A DNA stretch of 64,000 nucleotides from Chrysophaeum taylorii (lineage: Eukaryota; Sar; Pelagophyceae; Pelagomonadales; Pelagomonadaceae), in assembly GCA_029834535.1 (NCBI GenBank), contig JAQMWT010000443.1, forward strand, positions 246,699 through 310,698. The letters run 5' to 3'. How positions within the stretch are numbered: position 1 is the first letter of the stretch; each line of letters starts with the position of its first letter. The translations under genes and the position numbers were made by a program. The notes beneath the pieces were generated by a model. It saw nothing but the letters and a program-made list of their open reading frames with translations, was not told the origin of the DNA and did not search any database. Positions 1 through 9,161 of the stretch are shown in pieces.

Positions 1-1656
1 CATTCGCCACGGTCAAGGCAGCCGTACTTTGAATCCCGGCCGCATACAAATTGCTCGTGCCTGTAACAGCGGCGGTGCTCGTGATCCCGGCAACAGCGAG
101 AGTGCTTGTGCCAGTAACAGCAGCTGTGCTCGTGATACCGGCGATGGTAAGTGTCCCAGCGCTTGCAGTGATCGACCCGCCGCTTGTAAGGTGAGCCGCC
201 TCCGCAGCGTTAGCAACGGTCAATGCAGCGGTACTTTGGATGCCGACAGCGAAAAGGGTGTTCGTGCCAGTGATTGCTGCAGTACTTGTAATGCCAGCGA
301 TAGCGAGCGTACTCGTACCTGTCACGGCAGCCGTGCTTGCGATGCCTGCAACTGTGAGTGTCCCAGCGCTCGCCGTGATAGATCCACCACTTGTCAGATG
401 TGCTGCTTCTGCAGCGTTGGCGACAGTCAATGCAGCGGTACTTTGGATGCCGGCTGCAAATATCGTGCTCGTGCCAGTGACTGCGGCTGTGCTTGTTATT
501 CCAGCCACTGCGAGAGTGCTTGTTCCTGTCACGGCAGCGGTGCTCGAAATGCCAGCGACTGTAAGAGTCCCTGCGCTTGCCGTAATCGAGCCGCCACTCG
601 TAACATGCGCTGCTTCGGCAGCATTTGCGACAGTCAATGCAGCGGTGCTTTGAATACCCGCCGCGTAGAGCGTGCTTGTGCCGGTAATAGCGGCGGTGCT
701 GGTTATTCCGGCGACAGCGAGCGTACTCGTTCCTGTCACAGCGGCTGTACTCGCAATGCCTGCGACTGTGAGAGTCCCAGCACTCGCTGTGATAGATCCT
801 CCACTCGTGAGATGCGCGGCTTCCGCTGCATTCGCCACGGTCAAGGCAGCCGTACTTTGAATCCCGGCCGCATACAAAGTGCTCGTGCCTGTAACAGCGG
901 CAGTGCTCGTGATCCCGGCAACAGCGAGAGTGCTTGTGCCAGTAACAGCAGCTGTGCTCGTGATACCGGCGATGGTAAGTGTCCCAGCGCTTGCAGTGAT
1001 CGACCCGCCGCTTGTAAGGTGAGCCGCCTCCGCAGCGTTAGCAACAGTCAATGCAGCAGTACTTTGGATGCCGACAGCGAAGAGGGTGTTCGTGCCAGTG
1101 ATTGCTGCAGTACTTGTAATGCCAGCGACAGCGAGCGTACTCGTACCTGTCACGGCAGCCGTGCTTGTGATGCCTGCAACTGTGAGTGTCCCAGCGCTCG
1201 CCGTGATAGATCCACCACTTGTCAGATGTGCTGCTTCTGCAGCGGTGGCGACAGTCAATGCAGCGGTACTTTGGATGCCGGCTGCAAATATCGTGCTCGT
1301 GCCAGTGACTGCGGCGGTGCTTGTTATTCCAGCCACTGCGAGAGTGCTTGTTCCGGTCACGGCAGCGGTGCTCGAAATGCCAGCGACTGTAAGAGTCCCT
1401 GCGCTTGCCGTAATCGAGCCGCCACTCGTAACATGCGCTGCTTCGGCAGCATTTGCGACAGTCAATGCAGCGGTGCTTTGAATACCCGCCGCGTAGAGCG
1501 TGCTTGTGCCGGTAATGGCGGCGGTGCTGGTTATTCCGGCGACAGCGAGCGTACTCGTTCCTGTCACAGCGGCTGTACTCGTAATGCCAGCGACTGTGAG
1601 CGTCCCAGCACTCGCTGTGATAGATCCTCCACTCGTGAGATGCGCCGCTTCCGCTG
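1..1656. repeat. 828-bp higher-order repeat (4 x 207 bp), two near-identical copies
   Basis: The string starting cattcgccacggtcaaggca at 1 recurs at 829 and again at 1657, exactly 828 bp apart, and the two full 828-bp blocks differ at only scattered bases. This points to recent block duplication inside the older 207-bp array. Confidence 0.85.
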
Positions 1657-3640
1657 CATTCGCCACGGTCAAGGCAGCCGTACTTTGAATCCCGGCCGCA
1701 TACAAAGTGCTCGTGCCTGTAACAGCGGCAGTGCTCGTGATCCCGGCAACAGCGAGAGTGCTTGTGCCAGTAACAGCAGCTGTGCTCGTGATACCGGCGA
1801 TGGTAAGTGTCCCAGCGCTTGCAGTGATCGACCCTCCGCTAGTGAGATGTGCTGCTTCGGCAGTGTTGGTGACAGTCAACGCAGCGGTGCTCTGAATTCC
1901 GGCAGCATAAAGTGTGCTCGTTCCAGTTACGGCAGCAGTGCTCGTAATACCGGCAACAGCAAGTGTGCTCGTTCCAGTCACCGCGGCCGTACTCGTAATG
2001 CCGGCAATTGTAAGCGTCCCAGCACTCGCAGTGATAGATCCCCCGCTCGTGAGATGAGCGGCTTCGGCTGCATTCGCCACAGTCAGTGCCGCAGTACTTT
2101 GAATCCCGGCGGCGTACAACGTGCTCGTGCCAGTAACTGCGGCCGTGCTCGTAATGCCAGCAACAGCGAGAGTGCTTGTTCCCGTCACCGCGGCAGTACT
2201 TGTGATTCCAGCCACTGTGAGTGTCCCTGCACTCGCTGTAATAGATCCTCCACTCGTGAGATGCGCCGCTTCCGCGGCGTTGGAGACAGTCAACGCAGCA
2301 GTACTTTGAATCCCGGCCGCATACAACGTGCTTGTGCCAGTAATAGCGGCGGTGCTCGTTATTCCGGCGACAGCGAGCGTACTCGTTCCAGTAATGGCAG
2401 CCGTACTCGCAATGCCTGCGACTGTTAACGTGCCAGCGCTCGCCGTTATCGACCCCCCACTTGTAAGATGCGCGGCTTCCGCTGCATTCGCCACGGTCAA
2501 GGCAGCCGTACTTTGAATCCCGGCGGCGTATAGCGTGCTCGTGCCAGTTATGGCGGCCGTGCTGGTAATTCCGGCGACAGCGAGAGTGCTGGTGCCCGTT
2601 ACGGCGGCGGTGCTCGTGATACCAGCAATTGTGAGTGTTCCTGCACTAGCTGTAATTGATCCTCCACTTGTGAGATGCGCCGCTTCAGCAGCATTCGCCA
2701 CGGTCAGCGCTGCTGTGCTTTGAATGCCGGCTGCATACAATGTGCTCGTGCCAGTAACAGCAGCAGTGCTCGTAATACCAGCGACGGCGAGCGTACTTGT
2801 CCCAGTGACTGCAGCCGTGCTGGATATACCAGCGACGGTGAGGGTTCCGGCGCTCGCCGTGATCGATCCTCCGCTCGTCACATGAGCTGCTTCCGCAGCG
2901 TTAGCGACAGTCAACGCGGCTGTACTTTGAATACCGGCAGCATACAGCGTGCTCGTGCCGGTCACCGCGGCGGTGCTCGTAATACCGGCAACCGCGAGAG
3001 TACTTGTACCTGTTACGGCAGCAGTGCTCGTAATACCAGCGACCGTGAGCGTGCCAGCGCTCGCTGTGATAGATCCTCCGCTCGTGAGATGCGCAGCTTC
3101 TGCTGCATTTACCACAGTCAAGGCAGCCGTACTCTGAATCCCAGACGCGAACAGCGTGCTGGTGCCAGTCACGGCGGCGGTGCTCGTAATCCCGGCGATG
3201 GCCAGCGTACTCGTTCCAGTAACGGCGGCCGTACTCGTGATACCGGCGACCGTCAATGTCCCAGCGCTTGCCGTTATCGACCCTCCGCTCGTGAGATGTG
3301 CGGCTTCGGCTGCGTTTGCCACGGTCAACGCAGCAGTACTCTGAATGCCGGCGGCATACAATGTGCTCGTGCCGGTTATTGCCGCGGTGCTCGTTATACC
3401 GGCGATGGCCAGCGTGCTCGTGCCAGTAACCGCGGCCGTACTGGTGATACCGGCGACCGTCAACGTTCCAGCGCTCGCCGTGATTGAACCCGTGCTCGTA
3501 ATCTTCGCTGCCTCTGCGGTCGTGGCGACTGTCAAGGCGGCAGTACTTTGAATGCCCGCCGCATACAGAGTGCTCGTGGCGGTTATGGCGGCGGTGCTCG
3601 TGATGCCGGCGACAGTCAGCGTGCCGCTCGTCGCGGTGAT
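1..3640. repeat. 207-bp tandem repeat array (coding)
   Basis: The unit is 207 bp (69 codons) and the start of the unit recurs at about 2121, 2328, 2535, 2949, 3156 and on. The period is a multiple of three, so the minus-strand frame is kept throughout. Inside each unit are shorter, about 21-codon subrepeats (AGITSTAAVTGTSTL). Copies near the gene's 5' end (3400-3640) are more diverged than those further left. Confidence 0.9.
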
Positions 3641-4042
3641 GGAACCGACAGCGATGCCGACGTCGGAGTAAGTTCCGCTTGATTGGTACCAAGAGGTGAG
3701 GTCGGTGACCATCGTGATGGACTGGCCAGGCTCGAGCGTGAGCGAGGTTACGGCGGTTGCGTCGTTGTTGTACATGTTTTCCGACGACGCGACGGTGCAC
3801 TGGTTGCTCGTGCCGATGTTGATGATAGTGAAGTATCGGCTCATGTAATTGCTGTTCTCGGTCATGCCACTGACAGCTGGGAGTGTCATCGTGATTCCTC
3901 CGCCGCTGGTGTCGCAGAATACGACGGTGGCGGTGTAGGCATCGATCGTCGCGCTCGATGTGGCCGTGGTGATCGAGAATACGGCCGAGGATGCATTGAC
4001 TCGCGCGACGAATAGCAGGGCGAGGACCCTGCGCAAGTGCAT
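2..4042 (-). CDS. Giant secreted Thr/Ala/Ser-rich repeat protein (5' part; runs off left edge)
   Basis: Reading the minus strand from the ATG at 4042-4040 gives an uninterrupted frame of 1347 codons to the window edge, so the C-terminus is missing. The first 20 or so residues (MHLRRVLALLFVARVNASSA) are a typical secretory signal peptide. Residues about 21-125 form a unique head with the pattern TLPAVSG, YFTIINIGTSN, LEPGQSITMV and WYQ, which recalls a beta-rich head domain common in tail-fibre-like and secreted proteins (resemblance only). From about residue 130 the protein is built of 69-residue repeats such as AGIQSTAALTVANAAEAAHL and AGITSTAAVTGTSTL, rich in Thr, Ala, Ser, Gly and Val with no Cys. 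This suggests a long beta-structured cell-surface or matrix fibre (inference). The frame choice rests on the signal peptide, the repeat-consistent composition and the absence of stops; other frames over this DNA give Arg/Cys-rich nonsense. Confidence 0.8.
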   Translation of the reverse strand, partial: MHLRRVLALLFVARVNASSAVFSITTATSSATIDAYTATVVFCDTSGGGITMTLPAVSGMTENSNYMSRYFTIINIGTSNQCTVASSENMYNNDATAVTSLTLEPGQSITMVTDLTSWYQSSGTYSDVGIAVGSITATSGTLTVAGITSTAAITATSTLYAAGIQSTAALTVATTAEAAKITSTGSITASAGTLTVAGITSTAAVTGTSTLAIAGITSTAAITGTSTLYAAGIQSTAALTVANAAEAAHLTSGGSITASAGTLTVAGITSTAAVTGTSTLAIAGITSTAAVTGTSTLFASGIQSTAALTVVNAAEAAHLTSGGSITASAGTLTVAGITSTAAVTGTSTLAVAGITSTAAVTGTSTLYAAGIQSTAALTVANAAEAAHVTSGGSITASAGTLTVAGISSTAAVTGTSTLAVAGITSTAAVTGTSTLYAAGIQSTAALTVANAAEAAHLTSGGSITASAGTLTIAGITSTAAVTGTSTLAVAGITSTAAITGTSTLYAAGIQSTAALTVANAAEAAHLTSGGSITASAGTLTVAGIASTAAITGTSTLAVAGITSTAAITGTSTLYAAGIQSTAALTVSNAAEAAHLTSGGSITASAGTLTVAGITSTAAVTGTSTLAVAGITSTAAVTGTSTLYAAGIQSTAALTVANAAEAAHLTSGGSITASAGTLTIAGITSTAAVTGTSTLAVAGITSTAAVTGTSTLYAAGIQSTAALTVTNTAEAAHLTSGGSITASAGTLTIAGITSTAAVTGTSTLAVAGITSTAAVTGTSTLYAAGIQSTAALTVANAAEAAHLTSGGSITASAGTLTVAGITSTAAVTGTSTLAVAGITSTAAITGTSTLYAAGIQSTAALTVANAAEAAHVTSGGSITASAGTLTVAGISSTAAVTGTSTLAVAGITSTAAVTGTSTIFAAGIQSTAALTVATAAEAAHLTSGGSITASAGTLTVAGITSTAAVTGTSTLAVAGITSTAAITGTNTLFAVGIQSTAALTVANAAEAAHLTSGGSITASAGTLTIAGITSTAAVTGTSTLAVAGITSTAAVTGTSTLYAAGIQSTAALTVANAAEAAHLTSGGSITASAGTLTVAGIASTAAVTGTSTLAVAGITSTAAITGTSTLYAAGIQSTAALTVANAAEAAHVTSGGSITASAGTLTVAGISSTAAVTGTSTLAVAGITSTAAVTGTSTIFAAGIQSTAALTVANAAEAAHLTSGGSITASAGTLTVAGIASTAAVTGTSTLAIAGITSTAAITGTNTLFAVGIQSTAALTVANAAEAAHLTSGGSITASAGTLTIAGITSTAAVTGTSTLAVAGITSTAAVTGTSNLYAAGIQSTAALTVAN

Positions 4043-4580
4043 GATCATCTGCTCATTTTCAGGCGGATCCGCGACGCGACGACCGTATGTCTTTTCGTAA
4101 CCAGGCGGCGGGCGCTTCTTGTAGGGAAACTGACACTTTGTTCCGGTCCAAGTGATTAGTGAGGAGAGGAGGCTTGCCTTAATTCCGGTCTCCGCGTGCC
4201 ACGGGGGTGTGTTGTTTGTTTACAGGGGGTATTAATTATACTTTTTGTACAACAACTGTCCCCCCATCCCCCCCCAACCCATCCCACAACGGCGGAATAA
4301 AAAATGCGGTGGGGTGACGAAAAAAAGGAGAGGAGACAAAAAAGCGGGCGGGCGGGCGGGCGTAGGTAGGGGTAGATATGCGGGGTCATCGCCGAGCCGC
4401 GGGGCAGGCGAAGCGAGACGGGTCCCGCCCGTATGTCGTACGCATGCTAGACGCATGTCCCTCATACGAAACCGGCACGTCGGATGTATGTATCTATGGA
4501 TGTAAATGCCCCTCCATATCACATCATAAAGGGCACCTCGAACGAACGAAACGAAACGAAACGAAACGAAGCGAGGATCA
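4043..4580. other. Spacer upstream of the repeat gene; CGAAA microsatellite
   Basis: This spacer lies between the start of the repeat-protein gene and the 3' end of its neighbour. It should hold the promoter of the former and the 3' UTR of the latter. A run of CGAAA units lies at about 4540-4571 and a C/A-rich tract at 4258-4285. I see no gene or RNA here. Confidence 0.6.
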
Positions 4581-6530
4581 TCATCTCCAGGTGGGTCTGG
4601 CGGGTTGGTCGAGGGAGCTGGAGTGGTCGGCCTGTTTGGCGAGGGCCATGCCGCGGGCGATGCGTTTGATGTAGGTCGGGCACTTGGTAGTACGCGGCTC
4701 GAAGGTGGCGTCGCGGAGTTCGCGGCGATCCTGCTCGCGTTGCTGCCTTCTTCTGTTCTCGAGGCGCTTCTCGTTCTCGCGGCGGAGGCGGTCGAGGTAG
4801 GTGTCGGGGGCCGAGGTGATGCGCCTGCGTTTATAATAAAAAAAGCTAAAAGCGGACTAATAATTTCGTACAGTTTGGACTCGGCGTGGGGCTTGGCCCT
4901 CGAGGAAGCGACGAGGTCGGGCTTGAAGGAATGTCGCGCGCGCTCGTCGTGGTCGGCCTTGAGCTTGAGGAGTCGTCGGCTGGTCTCGCGGCGGAGGGCG
5001 TCGCCGGCGGAGAGCTCGTCGACGGACCTCCGGGGCTTGCGCGAAGCAGCGTCGCTGATGGTGGGCGCGAAGGTGCACTCGTCGTCGTCGTCGTCGTCGC
5101 GAAAGGACTCGGAGAAGCGGCGGTCGCGGCGTCGGGCTGATACGGCGAGGCGCTCCATAAAGTCGGTCGAGGTGCGCGATCCGCTCGCGAGCTCGGGCTT
5201 GAAGGCGGGTTTCGACGAGTCGCGGAGACTGTCGACGCGGCGCGCGCGCTTCGCGTCGAAGGCTGCTTGGCGCGCGAGAAATTTGTCGACCGAGACGCGC
5301 GTCGCGGCGGTCTTGGCCGACGACGCGTCTTCGGACGCGTCGTCGCGCGGCGTGGACGACTTCCGCGGCCTCGTCAGACGATCAAAGACTCCGTCGGAGA
5401 GGTAGCTCTTGGCGAGGTCCATGTCGTCGCGCACGCCGTTGACGCGCGGAACGAAGGTGCAGTCCGCGCAGCGCGGCGGCGGCGGCGGCGACGAGTCGAC
5501 CGAGCGTCGTCTGACGTGTTCGCGCGCGGCGGCAGAGTAGCGGGGCTTTATCTCGTCAAAGTCGTGGGAGAAGCGCGTCGGTCGAAAGGGGTGTTCGTCG
5601 GCGAAGCGGGATTCCTGGAGGCTCGAGTCCTGCGAGAGGCGCGCCTCGCGCGCGGCGCGACGATTTTGCTCGTCCTCGTAGAGTCGTTCGTCGGCCGAGC
5701 GCGCGTCGCGCGCGCGCGAAATTTCCGCCGCTCTCCGGGAATTCGCGGAGATGCGGGGCTGGAAGGTGCACTCGCCCATCGCCGACTCGACGTCGTCGGC
5801 GACGCGCTTTTCGAGGGCGCGCTCGCGCTCGAGACGCCACCGCTCGACCCGGTCCAGAAAAGCTGCCGGCTCGCGCCGCCGCTTCGACCCGCCGTACTCG
5901 CCCGGGAGCTCCTTGATCCGCGGCCGGAAAGTGCACTCGCTTTCCTCGGCCGTCGGGGCGCGCCGCGGTTTGCTTTTGATTGTACGCTGGGGGGTCGCCG
6001 CCCGCCGAGAGAGTCGCGGCGCCGACCGCGGCCGCGGCGCCGCTTCCTTCTCCCGGTTGTTGCTCCGGAGCTCGGCCCACATCTCCGCCTCGCGGAGCTC
6101 GCGCGTCACCGAGGACGACGAGTCGGGGGGCGATAGGTGCAGCCGCTCCTGCCTTTTCCCGACGTCGCGAAGCTTCGCGACGTCGGGGTGCTCGCGCGCG
6201 CGCAGAGACGACAGCGACGACATCAACTGCGAAATACGATTTACTTTCTTCGCACGAATAAAACAAACACACCTCTGACTTGGAGAGGCGGCCCTCGCGC
6301 ATCGCGCCGACGAGGTCCGCGACGACGTGGGGGGCCTCGGACGACGACTCGCGCCGCTTGGGCGGCGATTTCTCCCGCTTGAGCTCCGAGAGCGACGAGA
6401 AGAGCTGGGGGAATGTGAACACTACTACTATGCGACGACGACTCGCCTCGGCCTTGGAGAGGGCGCCGCTCTGCATCGCCGCGACGAGCGCGCTCACTTG
6501 GGAGGACGAGGCGGCCCGCGCGGCCGTCAT
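4581..6530 (-). CDS. CTFxP-repeat, Arg/Ser-rich protein (probable cilium/centrosome protein), four exons
   Basis: The exons on the minus strand are 6530-6447, 6404-6273, 6226-4872 and 4824-4581, encoding 604 residues. The introns are 6446-6405 (42 nt, GC-AG), 6272-6227 (46 nt, GT-AG) and 4871-4825 (47 nt, GT-AG). Splicing is supported because it joins parallel motifs (SGALSKAE then LFSSLSEL; EGRLSKSE then LMSSLSSL). It also restores a sensible C-terminus with DATFEPRTTKCPTYIKRIAR. The protein repeats the short motif C-T-F-x-P-x-I (CTFRPRI, CTFQPRI, CTFVPRV, CTFAPTI) and F-K/R-P motifs in a highly charged background. This pattern is common in protist flagellar and basal-body proteins; that role is inference. 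The start at 6530 gives MTAARAASSSQ; an in-frame codon upstream at 6614 is less likely because it enters the shared promoter. Confidence 0.75.
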
Positions 6531-6664
6531 ATGAGATGAGTCGTGCAACGACCCCGGGTTTGGTTTGGTTTTTGGGTTTTTGGTTTGGTTTTTGGTTTGG
6601 CTTGGTTGGCACAAAAATTGATTTCAGTCCGTCCGTTGAGTCGTGGCGTTCCCGCACCAAAAAG
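6531..6664. promoter_or_regulatory. 134-bp bidirectional promoter region with TTTGG tract
   Basis: This is the space between two diverging start codons (6530 minus, 6665 plus). It contains an irregular TTTGG/TTTTTGG tract at about 6557-6610. No TATA box is evident. Shared promoter use is inferred from geometry. Confidence 0.5.
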
Positions 6665-9160
6665 ATGAGCGGCGGTCTGTTTGGGCCGGGGATCGCGGAG
6701 ATTTGGGGCCCGAACGCGCGGCGGCGCATGAAGCGGCAGCGCGAGGCGGAGGCGTCGGACCCGCTGCTGGACATGGAGGCGCGAGGCACGACCACGCCGA
6801 AGCGAACCCCGAAAAAGTCGCGGCGCGAGGCGCGCAAGGTACCGGTGGAGGTGGAAAGGCTCATTGGCGAGGCGCACGTCGACCTGATCTCGGGCCACGA
6901 GGACCGGGCGATCCAGGTGCTGGGAGAAGTGGTGCGGCGCGCCCCCGATTTGCCCGAGGCGTACTCGACGCTGTCCGAGGTTTTTGAAGCGAGGGGCGGG
7001 CCCCCGGACCTCGAGCGGGCGCAGCAGCTGTCGCTCGTGGCGGCGCACCTCGCGCCCCAGGACGCGGCCGCCTGGCGGCGCGTGGCGATGCTGTCGCTCG
7101 AGCTCGTGTCGCGCGGGAAGGCCGTCGAGCGGACGGCCGCGGAGGCGCTGTCGCGCGTGCTCAAGCTCGAGCCGCGGGACGCGGCGGCCGCTGCCGACCG
7201 GGCGGCGCTCCGGGCGGCGAGCGGGGACGCGAACGCGGCGGTCGACGAGCTTTTGGAGTTCGTAAACCGCCGCCGCCGCCGGGGCGAGGCGACTGCCGAC
7301 GACGTGGCCGTCGAGCTCGCGCTGGCCGAGAACGCGCTCGAGGCCGGGCGTCGCGACGTCGCGCGCGAGGCGCTGCGCCGCGCGATGTCCGAGGCCCTCG
7401 GGATCGAGGAAGCCGGAGCGATGCGGGATCGCGCAGCCCTCGAGCTCGCAACCCTCGACTACGGCGACGGGCGGTGGTGCGCGGCGCTCGAGACGATCGA
7501 CCGAGCGGCCGAGGCGCGCGGCGCTCGAACCGAGCCGCTCGACCTCGCGGTGCTGCGCGGCGCGTGCGGGGCGCGGCTCGGACGCGGTGCGGAAGCCCTC
7601 GAGACCTGGCGGCCCCTGGTCGCGAGCGCGCGCGTCCTCGCGCGGCGCCCCAAAAACGACGACGACGACGACGAGGAGGAGGATTTGGCGTTGGCGCGGC
7701 GCGAGCACGCGGACATGCTGGAGACGTGCGTCGCCGCGTGCGCGGGAAGCGCGGACGTCAACGCCCTCCTCGACGCGATCGCCAGGCTCCACTCCGCGAT
7801 GGGGAATCTTCGCGAAGAGGCCCGCGCGCACGCGCGAATCGCCGACCGCCTCCGGCAGCGCGGATCGGCCGTCGCGGCGCGCCGGCGCGTCTACCGCGCG
7901 CTCGCCGCGGCGCCGAACGAAGCTCTGGTTCTCGCGGTTCGCGCCGACCTCGCCGTCGCGGGGTGCGATTTGCTCGAGCTCGCGGCGGTCGAGGCCGCCT
8001 TCGAGCCCCTCGAGGCCCGCGCTGCCCGGGGGGAACCGCCCGAGGCCGACGAGCACGCGGCCTGGTGCGCCTACGGTCGCGTCCTGTCGGAGGGCCTCGA
8101 CGCGCGTCGCGCGCCGCGGCTCCTCGCGATCGGCGTCGCGCTCGCGAAGCGCGCCTGCGAAGCCTCGGGGGGCCTCGGGGGCGCCGGAAGGGCCCTAGCT
8201 TTCGTGGACGTTGCCTATCTATCGAAGGCCGCCGCGGCCCTCGACGAGGTTGGATCGCCCTCGGACCTATTGCTGGAAAGGCGCGTACGCGAATACGGCG
8301 TCGCGCCGCCGCCGCCCGAGAGCCTCGCGTGGTGCGTGCAGGCGCTCGCGACCCTCGGACTCGTCGAGGCGGCCGCCAGCACCCTCGAGGACGCCGCCCG
8401 CCTCTGCGCGGCCGCGCCGCGCCTCGCTCCCCTCTCGAGAAAGGACGTCGACGAGCTCGCGGCCCGATACGGACTCTCGTTGCGAGACGTCGCGCTCGAG
8501 CCGCGCGTCCGGGGCCTCGCGATGGCGGTTTCCGCGGTTGCCCAGAATCCCCGCGACAAAGCGGCCGTCCGCGAATTCGGGCGCGCCCTCAAGGCGGCGC
8601 GCGCGCCGGAAGCCGGAACCGCCGCGCGTCGCGCTTCCGAAATCGTCGCGGCGGCCCTCGTCGAAGAAAACGATCAAGAAACCGAGGGCCCGGCCCTCCG
8701 GATGCTGGCGGCCGCGCTCGACGACGACCCCCGCCGCGCCCTTGCGCGCCTCGAGAAAAAAGAAAAGGACGACGCGACCCCCCCCGAAGACCGCGCCCTC
8801 GTGCGCGCGGCTCTCCTCGCCGACGTCGCCGCGACCAAGCCGTCCACCAAGGCCCCCGCCGGCGAGACGACCACACGACACGCCCTCGTGTTGGCCGCCG
8901 CCGTCCATCTGGACGAGTACGCCGAATCGAAAAAGTCGACCGAGCCCCTGGAGGTCCTCTACAACCGTGGTAGGTTCTACCACGCGCTTGGCCTCGGCGC
9001 CCTCGCCGAACCCCTGTACCGCCGGGTCCTCGCGGCCGAAACACCCACGACCCTCCACCGCCTCGCCGCCCACAACCTCATCGTCCTCCTCCACCGCGAC
9101 GGCCACGTCGTCGACGACGCCCCCCGCCGAATTTTGCGGGCCCACCTTAGGGTTTTATGA
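6665..9160 (+). CDS. TFIIIC subunit, GTF3C3/TFC4-like TPR protein
   Basis: The product has 831 residues. After a basic N-terminus (MSGGLFGPGIAEIWGPN), TPR-type helix pairs start near residue 65: GHEDRAIQVLGEVVRRAPDL, then AYSTLSEVFEARG, then AQQLSLVAAHLAPQDAAAWR. This order matches the N-terminal TPR array of the GTF3C3 (TFIIIC102) / yeast Tfc4 subunit, which recruits TFIIIB during RNA polymerase III transcription in the nucleus. The C-terminus (LYNRGRFYHALGLGALAEPL, then AAHNLIVLL) also follows the end of that family. An Asp/Glu-rich insert sits near residue 330. The start was chosen at the ATG following the divergent spacer; an earlier in-frame ATG at 6536 would read a TTTGG tract as Trp/Phe-rich sequence. 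The stop is one nucleotide before the next gene's ATG. Confidence 0.8.
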   Translation: MSGGLFGPGIAEIWGPNARRRMKRQREAEASDPLLDMEARGTTTPKRTPKKSRREARKVPVEVERLIGEAHVDLISGHEDRAIQVLGEVVRRAPDLPEAYSTLSEVFEARGGPPDLERAQQLSLVAAHLAPQDAAAWRRVAMLSLELVSRGKAVERTAAEALSRVLKLEPRDAAAAADRAALRAASGDANAAVDELLEFVNRRRRRGEATADDVAVELALAENALEAGRRDVAREALRRAMSEALGIEEAGAMRDRAALELATLDYGDGRWCAALETIDRAAEARGARTEPLDLAVLRGACGARLGRGAEALETWRPLVASARVLARRPKNDDDDDEEEDLALARREHADMLETCVAACAGSADVNALLDAIARLHSAMGNLREEARAHARIADRLRQRGSAVAARRRVYRALAAAPNEALVLAVRADLAVAGCDLLELAAVEAAFEPLEARAARGEPPEADEHAAWCAYGRVLSEGLDARRAPRLLAIGVALAKRACEASGGLGGAGRALAFVDVAYLSKAAAALDEVGSPSDLLLERRVREYGVAPPPPESLAWCVQALATLGLVEAAASTLEDAARLCAAAPRLAPLSRKDVDELAARYGLSLRDVALEPRVRGLAMAVSAVAQNPRDKAAVREFGRALKAARAPEAGTAARRASEIVAAALVEENDQETEGPALRMLAAALDDDPRRALARLEKKEKDDATPPEDRALVRAALLADVAATKPSTKAPAGETTTRHALVLAAAVHLDEYAESKKSTEPLEVLYNRGRFYHALGLGALAEPLYRRVLAAETPTTLHRLAAHNLIVLLHRDGHVVDDAPRRILRAHLRVL

Positions 9161-9161
9161 T

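Noticed and set aside
29-2428. An 800-codon open frame on the plus strand, rich in Cys, Arg and Ser
   Set aside because: It is the antisense shadow of the repeat gene. It has no signal peptide or domain and an implausible composition, while the minus frame has a start, a signal peptide and longer continuity.
1-3640. CRISPR-like array impression from regular repeats
   Set aside because: The units are 207 bp without unique spacers, are in frame with a signal-peptide protein, and the genome is eukaryotic.
4232-4824. Reading the CTFxP-repeat gene straight through to 4232 as a 664-residue protein
   Set aside because: The read-through part crosses a 47-nt intron with GT and AG ends and gives Pro/Thr nonsense. 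Splicing yields a C-terminus with the family motif and a stop at 4581.
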